Source of the DNA: Pricia antarctica
GTDB taxonomy: Bacteria > Bacteroidota > Bacteroidia > Flavobacteriales > Flavobacteriaceae
Assembly (NCBI GenBank): GCA_011050085.1
Contig: DRGL01000054.1
Location: forward strand, 1-64,000
Direction: 5' to 3'
Length of the DNA: 64,000 bases
The translations under genes and the position numbers were made by a program. Positions 26,238 through 35,747 of the stretch are shown piece by piece; positions within the stretch are counted from its first letter, which is position 1; each line of letters starts with the position of its first letter. The notes beneath the pieces were generated by a model. The model had not been told where the DNA came from. It saw only the letters and a program-made list of their open reading frames with translations, and did not search any database.

Positions 26238-28214
26238 TTATTGTATTTCGCTATCCAGCCAAACTTTCATTTTACCAGGTCCACGATTTGACCAGGCATA
26301 ATAGGGAATAGCTTTAAATTTTTGATTTTGGATGGAATTGACACCACCTAAAAGATCCTTTTCCATTTTCACCTTGAAATCAGCATTAGAGGGCATAGTA
26401 ATCGCATCGAAGTTAGCTTTATTGTCAACTTCCTCCACTGCGTAAACTAAGGGTCCGTATTCCAAAGCAAATTTCCCTCGATTCTCAACAACTTTTTCCG
26501 ATGTTTCGACCCTACGTACTTCCATTGGAAACCGAAGCTGAATCTGCTTTCCATTAACTTTTTCTCCTGATAGTGTTACGTATCCATCCAAAGAATTAAA
26601 AGGTTCTTTTTCACCCTCAATGAATACTTCCACCTCTTCGGATACCTTGTTTACATAATCGTACAACCCGCCAGGTAACACTTGATTCTTGGCCCAACCG
26701 GGAATCCGTAACTTAAGGTTAAAATCCTCACCTTTACCTGCTTTAACGTCTATCTGAACCCTACCATTCCAAGGATAATCAGTCTTTTGAACGATATGAA
26801 TACCATTCTCCTTCAAATCGATAGACGCATCATTTGAAGCATATAAATTTACATATACATCGGTATCCTTTTTTGAATAAACGAGTCCAGGAAGCGCGGG
26901 TATAAAACGAACCAGGTTGGTCGGACAGCAAGAACAATCGAACCATGCTTTTCTGGTTACCGCTCCCTGATTAAATTCGTAGACACCATCAGATGCCAAG
27001 GCGTTCGGATAAAAGAATTCCGTACCGCTTAACGAAAGTCCAGAAATCAAACCGTTATATAAAGTTCTTTCAATAACATCATAATACTTGACGTCACCAG
27101 TCATATTGAACATTCTATGGTTCCAATAGACATCACCAATAGAAGCGCAAGTCTCATTATAGGCCGTTAGATTTGGCACTTCGTAGTTATCCCCGAAAGC
27201 CTCATTCTCATGCCTGGCACCAATACCTCCGGTTATGTACATTTTCTTCTGTACCATATTTTCCCAAAGGGCATCGATGGCTTCATGGTATGCAGTATCA
27301 TTTTTTATAGCTGCTATATCTGTCATTGCAGCATACATATAAACGGCCCTTACGGCGTGCCCCACTACTTCTTCCTGATCGGTTACGGGTAAATGGTCTT
27401 GTGAATATTCACCGAACAGTTCATGGTTCTTTGGATTTCCCCTATTCTCCAAAAAATAGTTTGCCAAATCGAGGTAAGCCTCTTTCCCGGTAACTTCATA
27501 GAGTTTGATCAATCCCGTTTCTATAATCTGATGCCCTGGAACTGCCTGTATTTTGCCTTTTTCATCACCAAAAGTTGCCACCATTAAATCAGCATTTTTT
27601 AGCGCTATATCTAAAAAGCTTTTTTTTCCTGTTGCCTTATAATGCACTACGGCTGCTTCGTACATGTGACCGGCATTATACAGTTCATGACTTGATGCAA
27701 GGGACTCCCAACGTTTTCCTTCTTTGACCGCAACCCAATCTGCAGGTGGTTTAGCAGGATTAATGGTTCGCCAGGTTGTCAAATATCCATCTGGCTCCTG
27801 ACCAATTTGTACAATTCCTATTAACGAATCCAGCACCTTTTCCAAAGAAGGATTGGGGGCACTTATCAATGAATTGGATGCTCCTTCAATTATTTTATAA
27901 ACGTCGGAATCATCAAAAGGCATCACCCCTTTTACACCACCTTCCATTTTTCCTCCGGCAATTAAAAAATTATCAAAGCGACCTTCTTCCTCACACTTCG
28001 CTATAGCGTAGGCTATGGTTTTTTCCTGTACACGTTCGATAATAGGCAGCCAAAACTCATCCGTCAACTTTACATTTTGAATGTTTACCGGCGTAATCGC
28101 GTATGCTGAATGTTTTTCAACGACAACACCAGTCTTCTCTTTTCCATTTTCTTGACAACCAAAAAAAATGGCGAGAAGTGATGTCAGTAACGATGTTAAT
28201 AGTACTCTTTGCAT
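26238..28214 (-). CDS. GH127 beta-L-arabinofuranosidase-type hydrolase, lipoprotein
   Basis: It probably removes terminal beta-L-arabinofuranose. GH127 enzymes are retaining hydrolases with a cysteine nucleophile held by a zinc site. The signature CSCCPTN is present with Cys427, Cys429 and Cys430. By comparison with Bifidobacterium HypBA1, one cysteine of the CC pair is the nucleophile and the others bind zinc. The (alpha/alpha)6 barrel includes AYAIAKCEEEGRFDNFLIA and ITGGIGARHENEAFGDNYEVPN, and the C-terminal beta-sandwich starts around residue 440. The signal ends in a lipobox FFGC (Cys20). It has 658 residues, normal for the family. It lies second in the arabinose operon, 12 bases after GH51. 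The related family GH146 cannot be fully excluded from sequence reading alone. Confidence 0.88.
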   Translation of the reverse strand: MQRVLLTSLLTSLLAIFFGCQENGKEKTGVVVEKHSAYAITPVNIQNVKLTDEFWLPIIERVQEKTIAYAIAKCEEEGRFDNFLIAGGKMEGGVKGVMPFDDSDVYKIIEGASNSLISAPNPSLEKVLDSLIGIVQIGQEPDGYLTTWRTINPAKPPADWVAVKEGKRWESLASSHELYNAGHMYEAAVVHYKATGKKSFLDIALKNADLMVATFGDEKGKIQAVPGHQIIETGLIKLYEVTGKEAYLDLANYFLENRGNPKNHELFGEYSQDHLPVTDQEEVVGHAVRAVYMYAAMTDIAAIKNDTAYHEAIDALWENMVQKKMYITGGIGARHENEAFGDNYEVPNLTAYNETCASIGDVYWNHRMFNMTGDVKYYDVIERTLYNGLISGLSLSGTEFFYPNALASDGVYEFNQGAVTRKAWFDCSCCPTNLVRFIPALPGLVYSKKDTDVYVNLYASNDASIDLKENGIHIVQKTDYPWNGRVQIDVKAGKGEDFNLKLRIPGWAKNQVLPGGLYDYVNKVSEEVEVFIEGEKEPFNSLDGYVTLSGEKVNGKQIQLRFPMEVRRVETSEKVVENRGKFALEYGPLVYAVEEVDNKANFDAITMPSNADFKVKMEKDLLGGVNSIQNQKFKAIPYYAWSNRGPGKMKVWLDSEIQ

Positions 28215-28226
28215 AAAGACCTAAAT

Positions 28227-29783
28227 TTACTTTGTTCCTTCCAGAACCAATACTGAAAAAGGTGGTACCTCAACTTCCAACAACCCCTTTTTAAATTTAA
28301 AATTAGTAAAACCTTTAGGCACTATGGCATTCGGATTTTCAAAAGTGTTGTGGTCTTGTAGATTAGCTGAACTCAAAATAGACCCGGTCATATTCTTTAA
28401 TCCGAGTTCATTCAAATCAATGGACACGGAATTAGCGTTTTTGGTATCTATATTGGTAAATGATATATGAACTTTTTCAGTCTCATCTTTTGATGCAGAG
28501 ACTGTTAGCGAAGGCAATGACTCATCTTCAAATTTGTACATTGGCGAATCGAAGGACAAGGGAATCAAGGTAGCATCTTGATGTACTTTATACATGTTCA
28601 TAACATGATAGGTGGGCGTCAAAATCATCTTTTCTTCCTCCGTAAGTATCACAGCTTGTAATACGTTGACTGCCTGTGCCAAATTGGCCATTTTGACCCG
28701 GTCGGCATGATTGTTAAAAATGTTTAGGTTCATTCCAGCAATCATAGCATCACGCATGGTATTCTGTTGGTATAGGAATCCGGGATTAGAATCTTCGGCA
28801 ACCTCATACCATCCTCCCCACTCATCTACAATAAGATCTACTTTTTTATCCTCATCATACTTGTCCATAATGGCGGTATGCTTAACAATGAGCTCTTCCA
28901 TTAACCAAGATTCCTTCATGGTCTTGAAATAGGTTTCTTCATCAAAATTGACATCCGGCCCTTTGGCTTTCCAATCGATTACCGAATAATGGTGGAGCGC
29001 AACACCTTGAAGCATATTCTTAGGGATATTTTTCATCAAAACTTCCGTCCAATTATAATCATCGTTACTTGCTCCTGATGCAATTTTATAAATGCCGCCT
29101 TCTACATCGGCGTCGGACATAAATGTGGCATATTTTTTATAGATGTCCGCATAATATTCCGGACGCATATTGCCCCCACAGCCCCAAGCTTCGTTGCCAA
29201 TTCCCCAATATTTTACGGTCCAGGGTTCTTCTCTACCATTTTCACGCTTCAAATCCGACATCGGACTTTTTCCTTTGTAATTGGTATACTGCACCCAATC
29301 GGCCAATTCTTGCACTCCTCCGCTGCCAACATTGCCAGACAGGTAAGGTTCAGCGCCCAGTTCTTCACATAGGTTCAAGAAATTATGGGTCCCAAAACTA
29401 TTGTCCTCCGTAACCCCGCCCCACCACGTATTCACTATGGTAGGTCTTTTCTCCAAGTCCCCAATGCCATCCATCCAATGATAGGTATCGGCAAAACAGC
29501 CACCTGGCCAACGCAAATTAGGAATCTGTAATTCTTTTAGGGCATCAATGATATCGAGTCGCACACCCGCAGAATTTGGAATCGCGCTAGAATCCCCCAC
29601 GTAAAATCCTTCATAAATGCATCTACCTAAGTGTTCGGCAAAATGACCGTAAATATGTTTACTAATGATAGGAGCATTATCCGATGGTTCTACCGAAATT
29701 TTTACATTGTTCTGACCTGTACATAGTTGTGAATAACCGATTACAAATAAGATCAGAATGGGCAAGAAGTTGCGTCTACTCAT
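28227..29783 (-). CDS. GH51 alpha-L-arabinofuranosidase, secreted
   Basis: This retaining exo-enzyme releases alpha-L-arabinofuranose from arabinan or arabinoxylan side chains. After a signal peptide (about residues 1-23), the clan GH-A barrel contains YWGIGNEAWGCGG with acid/base Glu198, and LIVDEWGGWYE with nucleophile Glu321. The N-terminal HIYGHFAEHLGRCIYEG and LRWPGGCFADTYHW are strong GH51 markers. A C-terminal beta-sandwich covers about residues 390-518. Unlike many intracellular GH51 enzymes this one is exported. It is the first gene of the leftward arabinose operon, and the 235-base gap to the divergent Nudix repressor gene must hold the promoter. Confidence 0.95.
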   Translation of the reverse strand: MSRRNFLPILILFVIGYSQLCTGQNNVKISVEPSDNAPIISKHIYGHFAEHLGRCIYEGFYVGDSSAIPNSAGVRLDIIDALKELQIPNLRWPGGCFADTYHWMDGIGDLEKRPTIVNTWWGGVTEDNSFGTHNFLNLCEELGAEPYLSGNVGSGGVQELADWVQYTNYKGKSPMSDLKRENGREEPWTVKYWGIGNEAWGCGGNMRPEYYADIYKKYATFMSDADVEGGIYKIASGASNDDYNWTEVLMKNIPKNMLQGVALHHYSVIDWKAKGPDVNFDEETYFKTMKESWLMEELIVKHTAIMDKYDEDKKVDLIVDEWGGWYEVAEDSNPGFLYQQNTMRDAMIAGMNLNIFNNHADRVKMANLAQAVNVLQAVILTEEEKMILTPTYHVMNMYKVHQDATLIPLSFDSPMYKFEDESLPSLTVSASKDETEKVHISFTNIDTKNANSVSIDLNELGLKNMTGSILSSANLQDHNTFENPNAIVPKGFTNFKFKKGLLEVEVPPFSVLVLEGTK

Positions 29784-30018
29784 GGGAATGTGTTGTTTTA
29801 ATAATTAGGAGCGGATTTTTATAATTCTAAGAATAATCACAAATATGCTCCAAGTTAATTGCAAATTCACTTGTATGAAACTTATATTGATGTAAATCAA
29901 CAACAATAATAATTAAAAAAAGTGTAATTTAAACACTTGTAATGGGAATTATTTTACTTAAGACCTAATTTATCATGTAAAATAAGTAGCTTGTTGCCGT
30001 TAAAATTTTCTAGTTACG
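29784..30018. promoter_or_regulatory. Divergent control region between the arabinose operon and araR-like gene
   Basis: This region of 235 bases holds two inverted repeats: AAGTGT-N7-ACACTT (29920-29938) and TTATTTTAC-N19-GTAAAATAA (29949-29985). Either could be an operator for the Nudix-fold repressor encoded next to it. I found no clean TAnnTTTG box on either strand. Confidence 0.5.
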
Positions 30019-30711
30019 ATGACACTAAGTACGTATAGCAAAGAGGACAAAATATTTCTAGCCGTCGACTGTATAATTTTCGGTTTTGACAAGGAGGAAT
30101 TGAAAATACTATTGGTTAAAAGGAATTTTGAACCCGAAAAAGGCAAATGGTCCTTAATTGGCGGGTTTCTTAAACAGGATGAAAACTTAGATGAGGCCGC
30201 AACCAAAGTGCTTCAACATTTGACCGGCTTGAACAATGTTTATATGGAGCAATTGTACACCTTCAGCAAGGTAGACCGTGATCCCGCCGACAGAACTCTT
30301 TCCGTTGCGTATTATGCATTGATCGATATAGCCCAGCATGATAAAAATACCCTCAACGAAGAATCCGCCAAATGGTTTTCCTTAAAGGACGCGCCTACTT
30401 TAATTTTTGATCATAAACGAATGGTCGAGCGGGCTTTGGCACGTTTACGCAGAAGAGCCCTGACCAAACCTATTGGCTTTGAATTACTGCCCGAAAAGTT
30501 CACCATGCGCCAGTTACAGAAATTGTATGAGGCCATCCTCGATAAAAAATTGGACAAACGTAATTTCATAAACAAATTCAACTCATTGGATATCCTTATT
30601 AAATTGGATGAGAAGGATATGAGCTCATCCAAAAAAGGGGCTTATCTATTTCAGTTCGATGAAGAAAAGTACAACAGTAAAGTGGACGATGGTTTCAGTT
30701 TTAAGCTTTAA
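30019..30711 (+). CDS. araR: AraR/NrtR-type Nudix-fold transcriptional regulator
   Basis: This DNA-binding repressor of the NrtR superfamily has an N-terminal Nudix-like domain (about residues 10-145) and a C-terminal winged helix (about 150-230, ELLPEKFTMRQLQKLYEAIL and LDKRNFINKFNSLDIL). The Nudix box region GGFLKQDENLDEAATKVLQHLTGL lacks the REUxEE glutamates, so hydrolase activity is not expected and the pocket probably binds an effector. In gut Bacteroides, AraR of this architecture responds to L-arabinose. The position here, divergent from GH51-GH127-araBDA, supports the same role. GH67 follows 43 bases downstream, so the repressor may autoregulate a unit that includes the alpha-glucuronidase. 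Confidence 0.87.
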   Translation: MTLSTYSKEDKIFLAVDCIIFGFDKEELKILLVKRNFEPEKGKWSLIGGFLKQDENLDEAATKVLQHLTGLNNVYMEQLYTFSKVDRDPADRTLSVAYYALIDIAQHDKNTLNEESAKWFSLKDAPTLIFDHKRMVERALARLRRRALTKPIGFELLPEKFTMRQLQKLYEAILDKKLDKRNFINKFNSLDILIKLDEKDMSSSKKGAYLFQFDEEKYNSKVDDGFSFKL

Positions 30712-30754
30712 CTAAAACCATGGGGAAAACTGTTACATAACTAAAATAACCGGA

Positions 30755-32929
30755 ATGAAATTTTTAAGATTACTCCTACTTCTAATATTATTGCCATACG
30801 GTCAACTCAAGGCACAGTCACTAGAAGACTATAAGCTTTGGTTGGACTATAGCCCTGTTCAAAATACGGATTTAGCTGCCGACTATCTCAAAATTACCAG
30901 ATCCATATATGTAGATGATGCTGACCCGATTCTGGCAAAAGCAAAAAATGAACTTACCACTGCCCTGCCTCAACTTTTAGGTAAAAAATTGGTTTTTACC
31001 AATCAAATACTTCCAGAAAATTCTTTAGTAATAGCGCTATACGAAAATCTACCGAAAGAATTAAAAGAACAAACCAAAGCAGAAATCGAAAATAGTACCG
31101 ATGAAGGCTTTTTGATAAAATCGATAGACCTTAAAGGCAAATCAAAGATTATAATTAGCGCCAAAAAAGAAATAGGCATTTTGTACGGTGTATTCCGCTT
31201 TTTACATTTGATGCAATCACATCAAGATTTAAATGCAATCTCAATTGCGGATAGCCCAAAAATAGATATTAGAATGCTTAATCATTGGGATAATCTGGAT
31301 AGAACCGTAGAACGGGGCTATGCCGGTTTTTCATTGTGGAATTGGCAAAAATTACCGGATTATATCGATGAAAGATACATTGATTACGCAAGGGCGAACG
31401 CATCAATCGGAATTAATGCTACTGCCTTAACCAACGTAAATGCAAATGCCTTAGTACTTACTCCGATGTATCTTGAGAAAGTTGAAGCTTTGGCTAATGT
31501 TTTTAGAAACTATGGTATAAAAGTATATTTGACCGCACGCTTTTCGGCTCCGATAGAAATTGGCAATTTAAAAACCGCTGATCCTTTAGATCGCGAAGTC
31601 CGAAAATGGTGGAAGGATAAAGCCAAGGAAATTTACGCGAGAATTCCGGATTTTGGAGGCTTTCTGGTCAAGGCAAATTCGGAAGGGCAACCGGGTCCCC
31701 AAAATTATGGGCGCAACCATGTAGACGGAGCAAATATGATGGCCGAAGCATTAAAACCCTATGGTGGTAATGTCATATGGCGCGCTTTTGTGTATTCGGA
31801 ACATGATGATACCGATAGGGCAAAACAGGCCTATGATGAATTTTTGCCCTATGACGGAAAATTTATGGACAATGTTTTGGTCCAGGTCAAAAATGGTCCC
31901 ATAGATTTTCAACCGCGGGAGCCCTTTCATCCTATGTTCGGGGCGCTTGAGAAAACGCCCTTGGTGATGGAATTTCAAATTACCCAAGAGTATTTGGGCT
32001 TTAGTACACACCTTGTCTTTTTACCTAAACTTTTTGAGGAAGTATTGGATTCGGATACGTACCGAAAGGGTAAAGGTTCTACGGTAGCAAAGGTAATCGA
32101 CGGAAGTCTGTATGGCAATACGTTGACCGGAATGGCTGGGGTATCTAATATTGGTAATGACCTTAACTGGACGGGACATCCCTTTGCCCAGGCCAACTGG
32201 TACGGTTTCGGCCGTTTGGCCTGGGATCCCTATCTGAGTTCGGATAATATTGCAGAAGAATGGATACGAGCGACCTATAGTAATGACGAAAATTTTATTC
32301 AACCCGTCAAAAAAATGATGCTTACATCAAGGGAAGCCGTGGTCAACTACATGAGTCCTTTAGGATTGCACCATATATTCGATACCGGCCACCACTATGG
32401 TCCCGGACCGTGGGTAGATAATCTGGGTAGACCCGATTGGAACCCGGTGTACTATCACAAAGCAGATTCGCTGGGCATTGGGTTTGACCGTACACCTACA
32501 GGAAGTAATGCAACGGAACAATATGCGGATGAAGTGGCAAAGATGTTTAACGATACGGACAAAATTCCAGAACGGGATTTATTGTGGTTCCATCACCTTC
32601 CTTGGGATTATACGTTGAATAATGGGGAAACGCTGTGGAACGGAATGGCTTTACAGTATCAGGAAGGTGTTGATCAAGTTGAGGAAATGATCCGCACCTG
32701 GGATTCGATGAAATCATTTCTAACGGAAAGTCAATATAACGAAGTGGCCATGCTCTTGAAAATTCAATTGAAAGAAGCAAAATGGTGGCGTGATGCCTGT
32801 CTTTTATATTTTCAGAAATTTTCGGATAGGCCCTTACCAGCTGGTGTTGAAAAGCCTACACAAACTTTGGAACATTTCAAATCACTAAAATTTCCTTTTG
32901 CACCGGGCATACGGCCAAGCTGGGATTAG
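30755..32929 (+). CDS. GH67 alpha-glucuronidase, secreted
   Basis: It removes (4-O-methyl)-D-glucuronate from the non-reducing end of xylo-oligosaccharides. GH67 is an inverting family, and its catalytic acids are recognisable: Glu310 in VKANSEGQPGPQ as general acid, then Asp384 in IDFQPREPFHP and Glu412 in MEFQITQEYLG as the paired bases. The spacing matches the well-studied Cellvibrio enzyme. RMLNHWDNLDRTVERGYAG marks the start of the barrel after an N-terminal mixed domain. The signal peptide ends near QLKAQ (about residue 21). It has 724 residues, as usual. It follows the araR-like gene on the same strand. With CE15 and CE1 genes in the window it points to glucuronoxylan-type substrates. 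Confidence 0.96.
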   Translation: MKFLRLLLLLILLPYGQLKAQSLEDYKLWLDYSPVQNTDLAADYLKITRSIYVDDADPILAKAKNELTTALPQLLGKKLVFTNQILPENSLVIALYENLPKELKEQTKAEIENSTDEGFLIKSIDLKGKSKIIISAKKEIGILYGVFRFLHLMQSHQDLNAISIADSPKIDIRMLNHWDNLDRTVERGYAGFSLWNWQKLPDYIDERYIDYARANASIGINATALTNVNANALVLTPMYLEKVEALANVFRNYGIKVYLTARFSAPIEIGNLKTADPLDREVRKWWKDKAKEIYARIPDFGGFLVKANSEGQPGPQNYGRNHVDGANMMAEALKPYGGNVIWRAFVYSEHDDTDRAKQAYDEFLPYDGKFMDNVLVQVKNGPIDFQPREPFHPMFGALEKTPLVMEFQITQEYLGFSTHLVFLPKLFEEVLDSDTYRKGKGSTVAKVIDGSLYGNTLTGMAGVSNIGNDLNWTGHPFAQANWYGFGRLAWDPYLSSDNIAEEWIRATYSNDENFIQPVKKMMLTSREAVVNYMSPLGLHHIFDTGHHYGPGPWVDNLGRPDWNPVYYHKADSLGIGFDRTPTGSNATEQYADEVAKMFNDTDKIPERDLLWFHHLPWDYTLNNGETLWNGMALQYQEGVDQVEEMIRTWDSMKSFLTESQYNEVAMLLKIQLKEAKWWRDACLLYFQKFSDRPLPAGVEKPTQTLEHFKSLKFPFAPGIRPSWD

Positions 32930-33275
32930 GTTGTTAATGGTGAATACCATCACATTAAATACAGTTAAGGCTAAAACTTAGTTCTGAAATACCGCTGTAA
33001 AGCTGTCGTGGGAATGCGTCATAAGGATACGACTACAGTACTCATAAAAAAATTCAACCTAAGGTATTCAAGGGTTCGCTCCTATTTAATAGCGAAATAA
33101 ATAGAGGGAAATAATATCCACATACAGTCAAGTTTTTATGGAATCGTATTGCTTTTCTCAGCTTTGAGATATCTTGAATTGAGAATTCCCTAGCTGCTAA
33201 GATATTAAAGCTCCTCAACAAAAGTGGATTGTATTTTGGGAATAACAGTATTGGTGTAGACCTAATTTGACAGTA
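32930..33275. other. Convergent intergenic region, no gene seen
   Basis: About 346 bases between the ends of GH67 (+) and the SGNH esterase (-). A terminator is expected but I see only a weak 5-bp hairpin, ATGGT-GAAT-ACCAT (32937-32950), without a T run. No coding frame is convincing. Confidence 0.4.
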
Positions 33276-35240
33276 CTATTCTATTCGGAACGGTGAAGCC
33301 GGCAAACCTTCTTTATTATATAAATTAGGGTTATCGGGATTATCCGCCCATGCGTAGCGCACGTATTTCGGCACCAATACTTCGTCGCTCCAAACCGTGA
33401 CTTTGTCGCCTTGGATAGTAGCTTTTGCCCAAACAAAGTTCTTATCCTCACCCGCGATAGAAAATTCACTTAAGGCTTCCCCATCATTCGTAGTCAAACC
33501 ACTGCCCGTATTAGAAAAAGTTATGGTCACTTTTTGGTCTTCAAATACATGGCTTTCATATGTCGGCCCTGAATAAATAACATCTTCGTTATAAGCAAGT
33601 TTTAGGGCAGCGAGCGCCATACGTTCCCCAACATCTTTTTTGTTATCAGGATGTATATCGTTCCATTCCCCTAAATCAATATTTACGGTCATGGCCGTAT
33701 TCGGTAGGGAAAGTGCTTTGGATTGCGCTTCCCGTAATTCGGCCCAATGACTTTCCGTTGGCACATAGGAAACATCCATAAAATTAGGAAGCTGTGCATA
33801 AATAAAGGGAAGTTCTGGCCGATTGAATACTTTTCTCAATCCGGAAACCAAGGCACCCATATAGCCCTCATATTTTTCAGGCTCCCCTGAATTGCTCTCT
33901 CCTTGGTACCATAAAATACCTTTCAGCGCAAAATCCTCATAAGGGGCAACCATTCCATTATATAATGCCGTTGGTTCGTTTTGCGGATGTATTAGTCTTG
34001 CTTTTAACGTATTCGAATTCCTATCCGAAGTTACCGAATCATCAGCGGGACTATACACTTCACCAACTTTATACTGCCAATACCCTTTCAAGTCTACCGT
34101 ATCACTCTCGGTAAAAATATAGTACGGCTTATCAGGTACAAATCCACCTTTACCACTGGTATTAGTAACGCGAACAACAAACGTATTTGTACCGGCTATT
34201 ATAATATTTTCCGGAACTTCATATCTACGTTGTGGATATTGGTAGGTTTTACTTCCGACCATAACACCATTAATATATAGTTCGTCAGCATCAACGATCC
34301 GTCCCAAATATACCATTGCACTTTTACCGACCATAGATTTTGGAATGTCTATCTGACGCCTATACCAAACCACCCCATCCAAATCTCCAGCTCCCTGATC
34401 TTCCCAATAACCAGGTATATTTATTCTTCTCCAATTTTTAGGGGTAAAGTTTACATCGTACCAAGTTGTTTCACCTAGTAAACCTTTGTCCTGAATTTTA
34501 GGAGGATTCTCATTTGGTTCAACATTACTCTTAAGATGGCTATTTACGAAAGTGGAGTCCTTATTTTCTGAAATGATTTTTAAAATGTCCGGATACTCTT
34601 TGTAGCCTTCTTCCGGTATCCAAGCTTCTATCGGTGTACCACCTACACTGGCATTGATAAGACCAATTGGAATTCCGTATTTTTTATATATTTTTTTGGC
34701 GAAAAAATAGGCCACCGCAGAAAAGGGCCTAACCTCTTCACCGACGGCTTTTTGCCACTCGCCTCCTTCCAAATCTTCTTGTGGTCCAGAGATAACTGGA
34801 GTTGTTGGAATCTTAAAATGACGTATCTCCGAATAGTTTGCCGTAGCTATTTCATTTTCATAAAGTACATCGTGAATATCTAATTGATGTACCATATTGG
34901 ATTGTCCGGTACACAACCAAACGTCACCAATTAAAATATCCTTTATTTGCACCGTATTATTTCCACCGGACACAGTCATTGTATACGGTCCACCAGCCTT
35001 CATTTTTTGCAGCTCTATACGCCATTTTCCATCCGTTGAGCACTTGGCTTTATACTTTTTCCCGTTAAAGTCCACGGTGATTTTATCATCACTATTCGCC
35101 CATCCCCAAATCGGAATTTTGGTCTCGCGCTGTAGCACCAAACCGTCGCTAATTAATTTTGGCAGTTTAAGCTGGGCCTGAATAGAAGCGCAAAATGAAA
35201 AGAGTACAATGAAAATTAGTTGGATTTTAGGTGTTTTCAT
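33276..35240 (-). CDS. Sialate O-acetylesterase-like SGNH esterase with inserted jelly-roll (CE20-like)
   Basis: This exported carbohydrate O-acetylesterase probably removes acetyl groups from hemicellulose oligosaccharides. The SASA/SGNH blocks are present: DVWLCTGQSNMVHQ with the nucleophilic serine, INASVGGTPIEAW, LKGILWYQGESN, and LGEWNDIHPDNK with the Asp-x-x-His pair. A galactose-binding-like beta-sandwich (about residues 265-375, including WYRRQIDIPKSMVGKSAMVYLG) interrupts the SGNH domain, as in the GH2-like-insert SASA proteins and CE20 enzymes. The signal peptide ends near SIQAQ. It has 654 residues. It is a single gene facing left, divergent from the ten-gene run. The sialate name is a family label; sialic acid is unlikely here. 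Confidence 0.88.
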   Translation of the reverse strand: MKTPKIQLIFIVLFSFCASIQAQLKLPKLISDGLVLQRETKIPIWGWANSDDKITVDFNGKKYKAKCSTDGKWRIELQKMKAGGPYTMTVSGGNNTVQIKDILIGDVWLCTGQSNMVHQLDIHDVLYENEIATANYSEIRHFKIPTTPVISGPQEDLEGGEWQKAVGEEVRPFSAVAYFFAKKIYKKYGIPIGLINASVGGTPIEAWIPEEGYKEYPDILKIISENKDSTFVNSHLKSNVEPNENPPKIQDKGLLGETTWYDVNFTPKNWRRINIPGYWEDQGAGDLDGVVWYRRQIDIPKSMVGKSAMVYLGRIVDADELYINGVMVGSKTYQYPQRRYEVPENIIIAGTNTFVVRVTNTSGKGGFVPDKPYYIFTESDTVDLKGYWQYKVGEVYSPADDSVTSDRNSNTLKARLIHPQNEPTALYNGMVAPYEDFALKGILWYQGESNSGEPEKYEGYMGALVSGLRKVFNRPELPFIYAQLPNFMDVSYVPTESHWAELREAQSKALSLPNTAMTVNIDLGEWNDIHPDNKKDVGERMALAALKLAYNEDVIYSGPTYESHVFEDQKVTITFSNTGSGLTTNDGEALSEFSIAGEDKNFVWAKATIQGDKVTVWSDEVLVPKYVRYAWADNPDNPNLYNKEGLPASPFRIE

Positions 35241-35747
35241 TTTTAGCTAAGTATTGTGTTCGGTATAAATTTAAGCAATTGATGTTTAGTTAATTTGTGG
35301 TTGGCCAGACCATATCCCAAGTTTTTGAGGATAGAAAAAATGGCTGACCCCTTGCGGATAATTAAACAGATACCTAACTCGGGATATAATACTAAGTGTA
35401 TCAAATCTCTCAATTTTCCCTAGCGTTTTGCGCAGGCGGTTTGAAAATTTCTGTTATCACTCCTTTATAGTTTCTTCTCTTTTGAGCTTCACTCATCATA
35501 TAATGTTAAAGCATTTAGATCATTAAAGATGAAAGGCCATTTTATAGGTTTGCTAGATTCGTTTTTAGTGAAATGTTGAAATCCTATTTTGCGTTTTACA
35601 ATCCCCACTACCTCAATTTCTCTGTCTTATTGCCAAATTGCTTAGAATAAATTAAAAAAAGAATGCACAGATTGCAAAATTCAATTAGTTTTATGTGTAT
35701 ATTCAACACTTAAATAGGACTTTACCTCTAATTATTTAATAAACAAT
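35241..35747. promoter_or_regulatory. Divergent control region upstream of the GH95 ten-gene run
   Basis: About 507 bases without a convincing gene. TAGGTTTG at 35545-35552 fits the -7 consensus TAnnTTTG on the + strand, about 195 bases before the GH95 ATG, but has no TTG at -33 distance. The region is AT-rich and must serve the rightward run and the leftward esterase. Confidence 0.45.

Noticed and set aside
32937-32950. Hairpin ATGGT-GAAT-ACCAT as terminator of GH67
   Set aside because: The stem is only 5 bp and no T run follows, so it is not listed as a terminator.
33276-35240. Sialic acid use suggested by the sialate O-acetylesterase label
   Set aside because: No sialidase, sialic acid lyase or transporter is present; the family also contains hemicellulose acetylesterases, which fit the neighbours.
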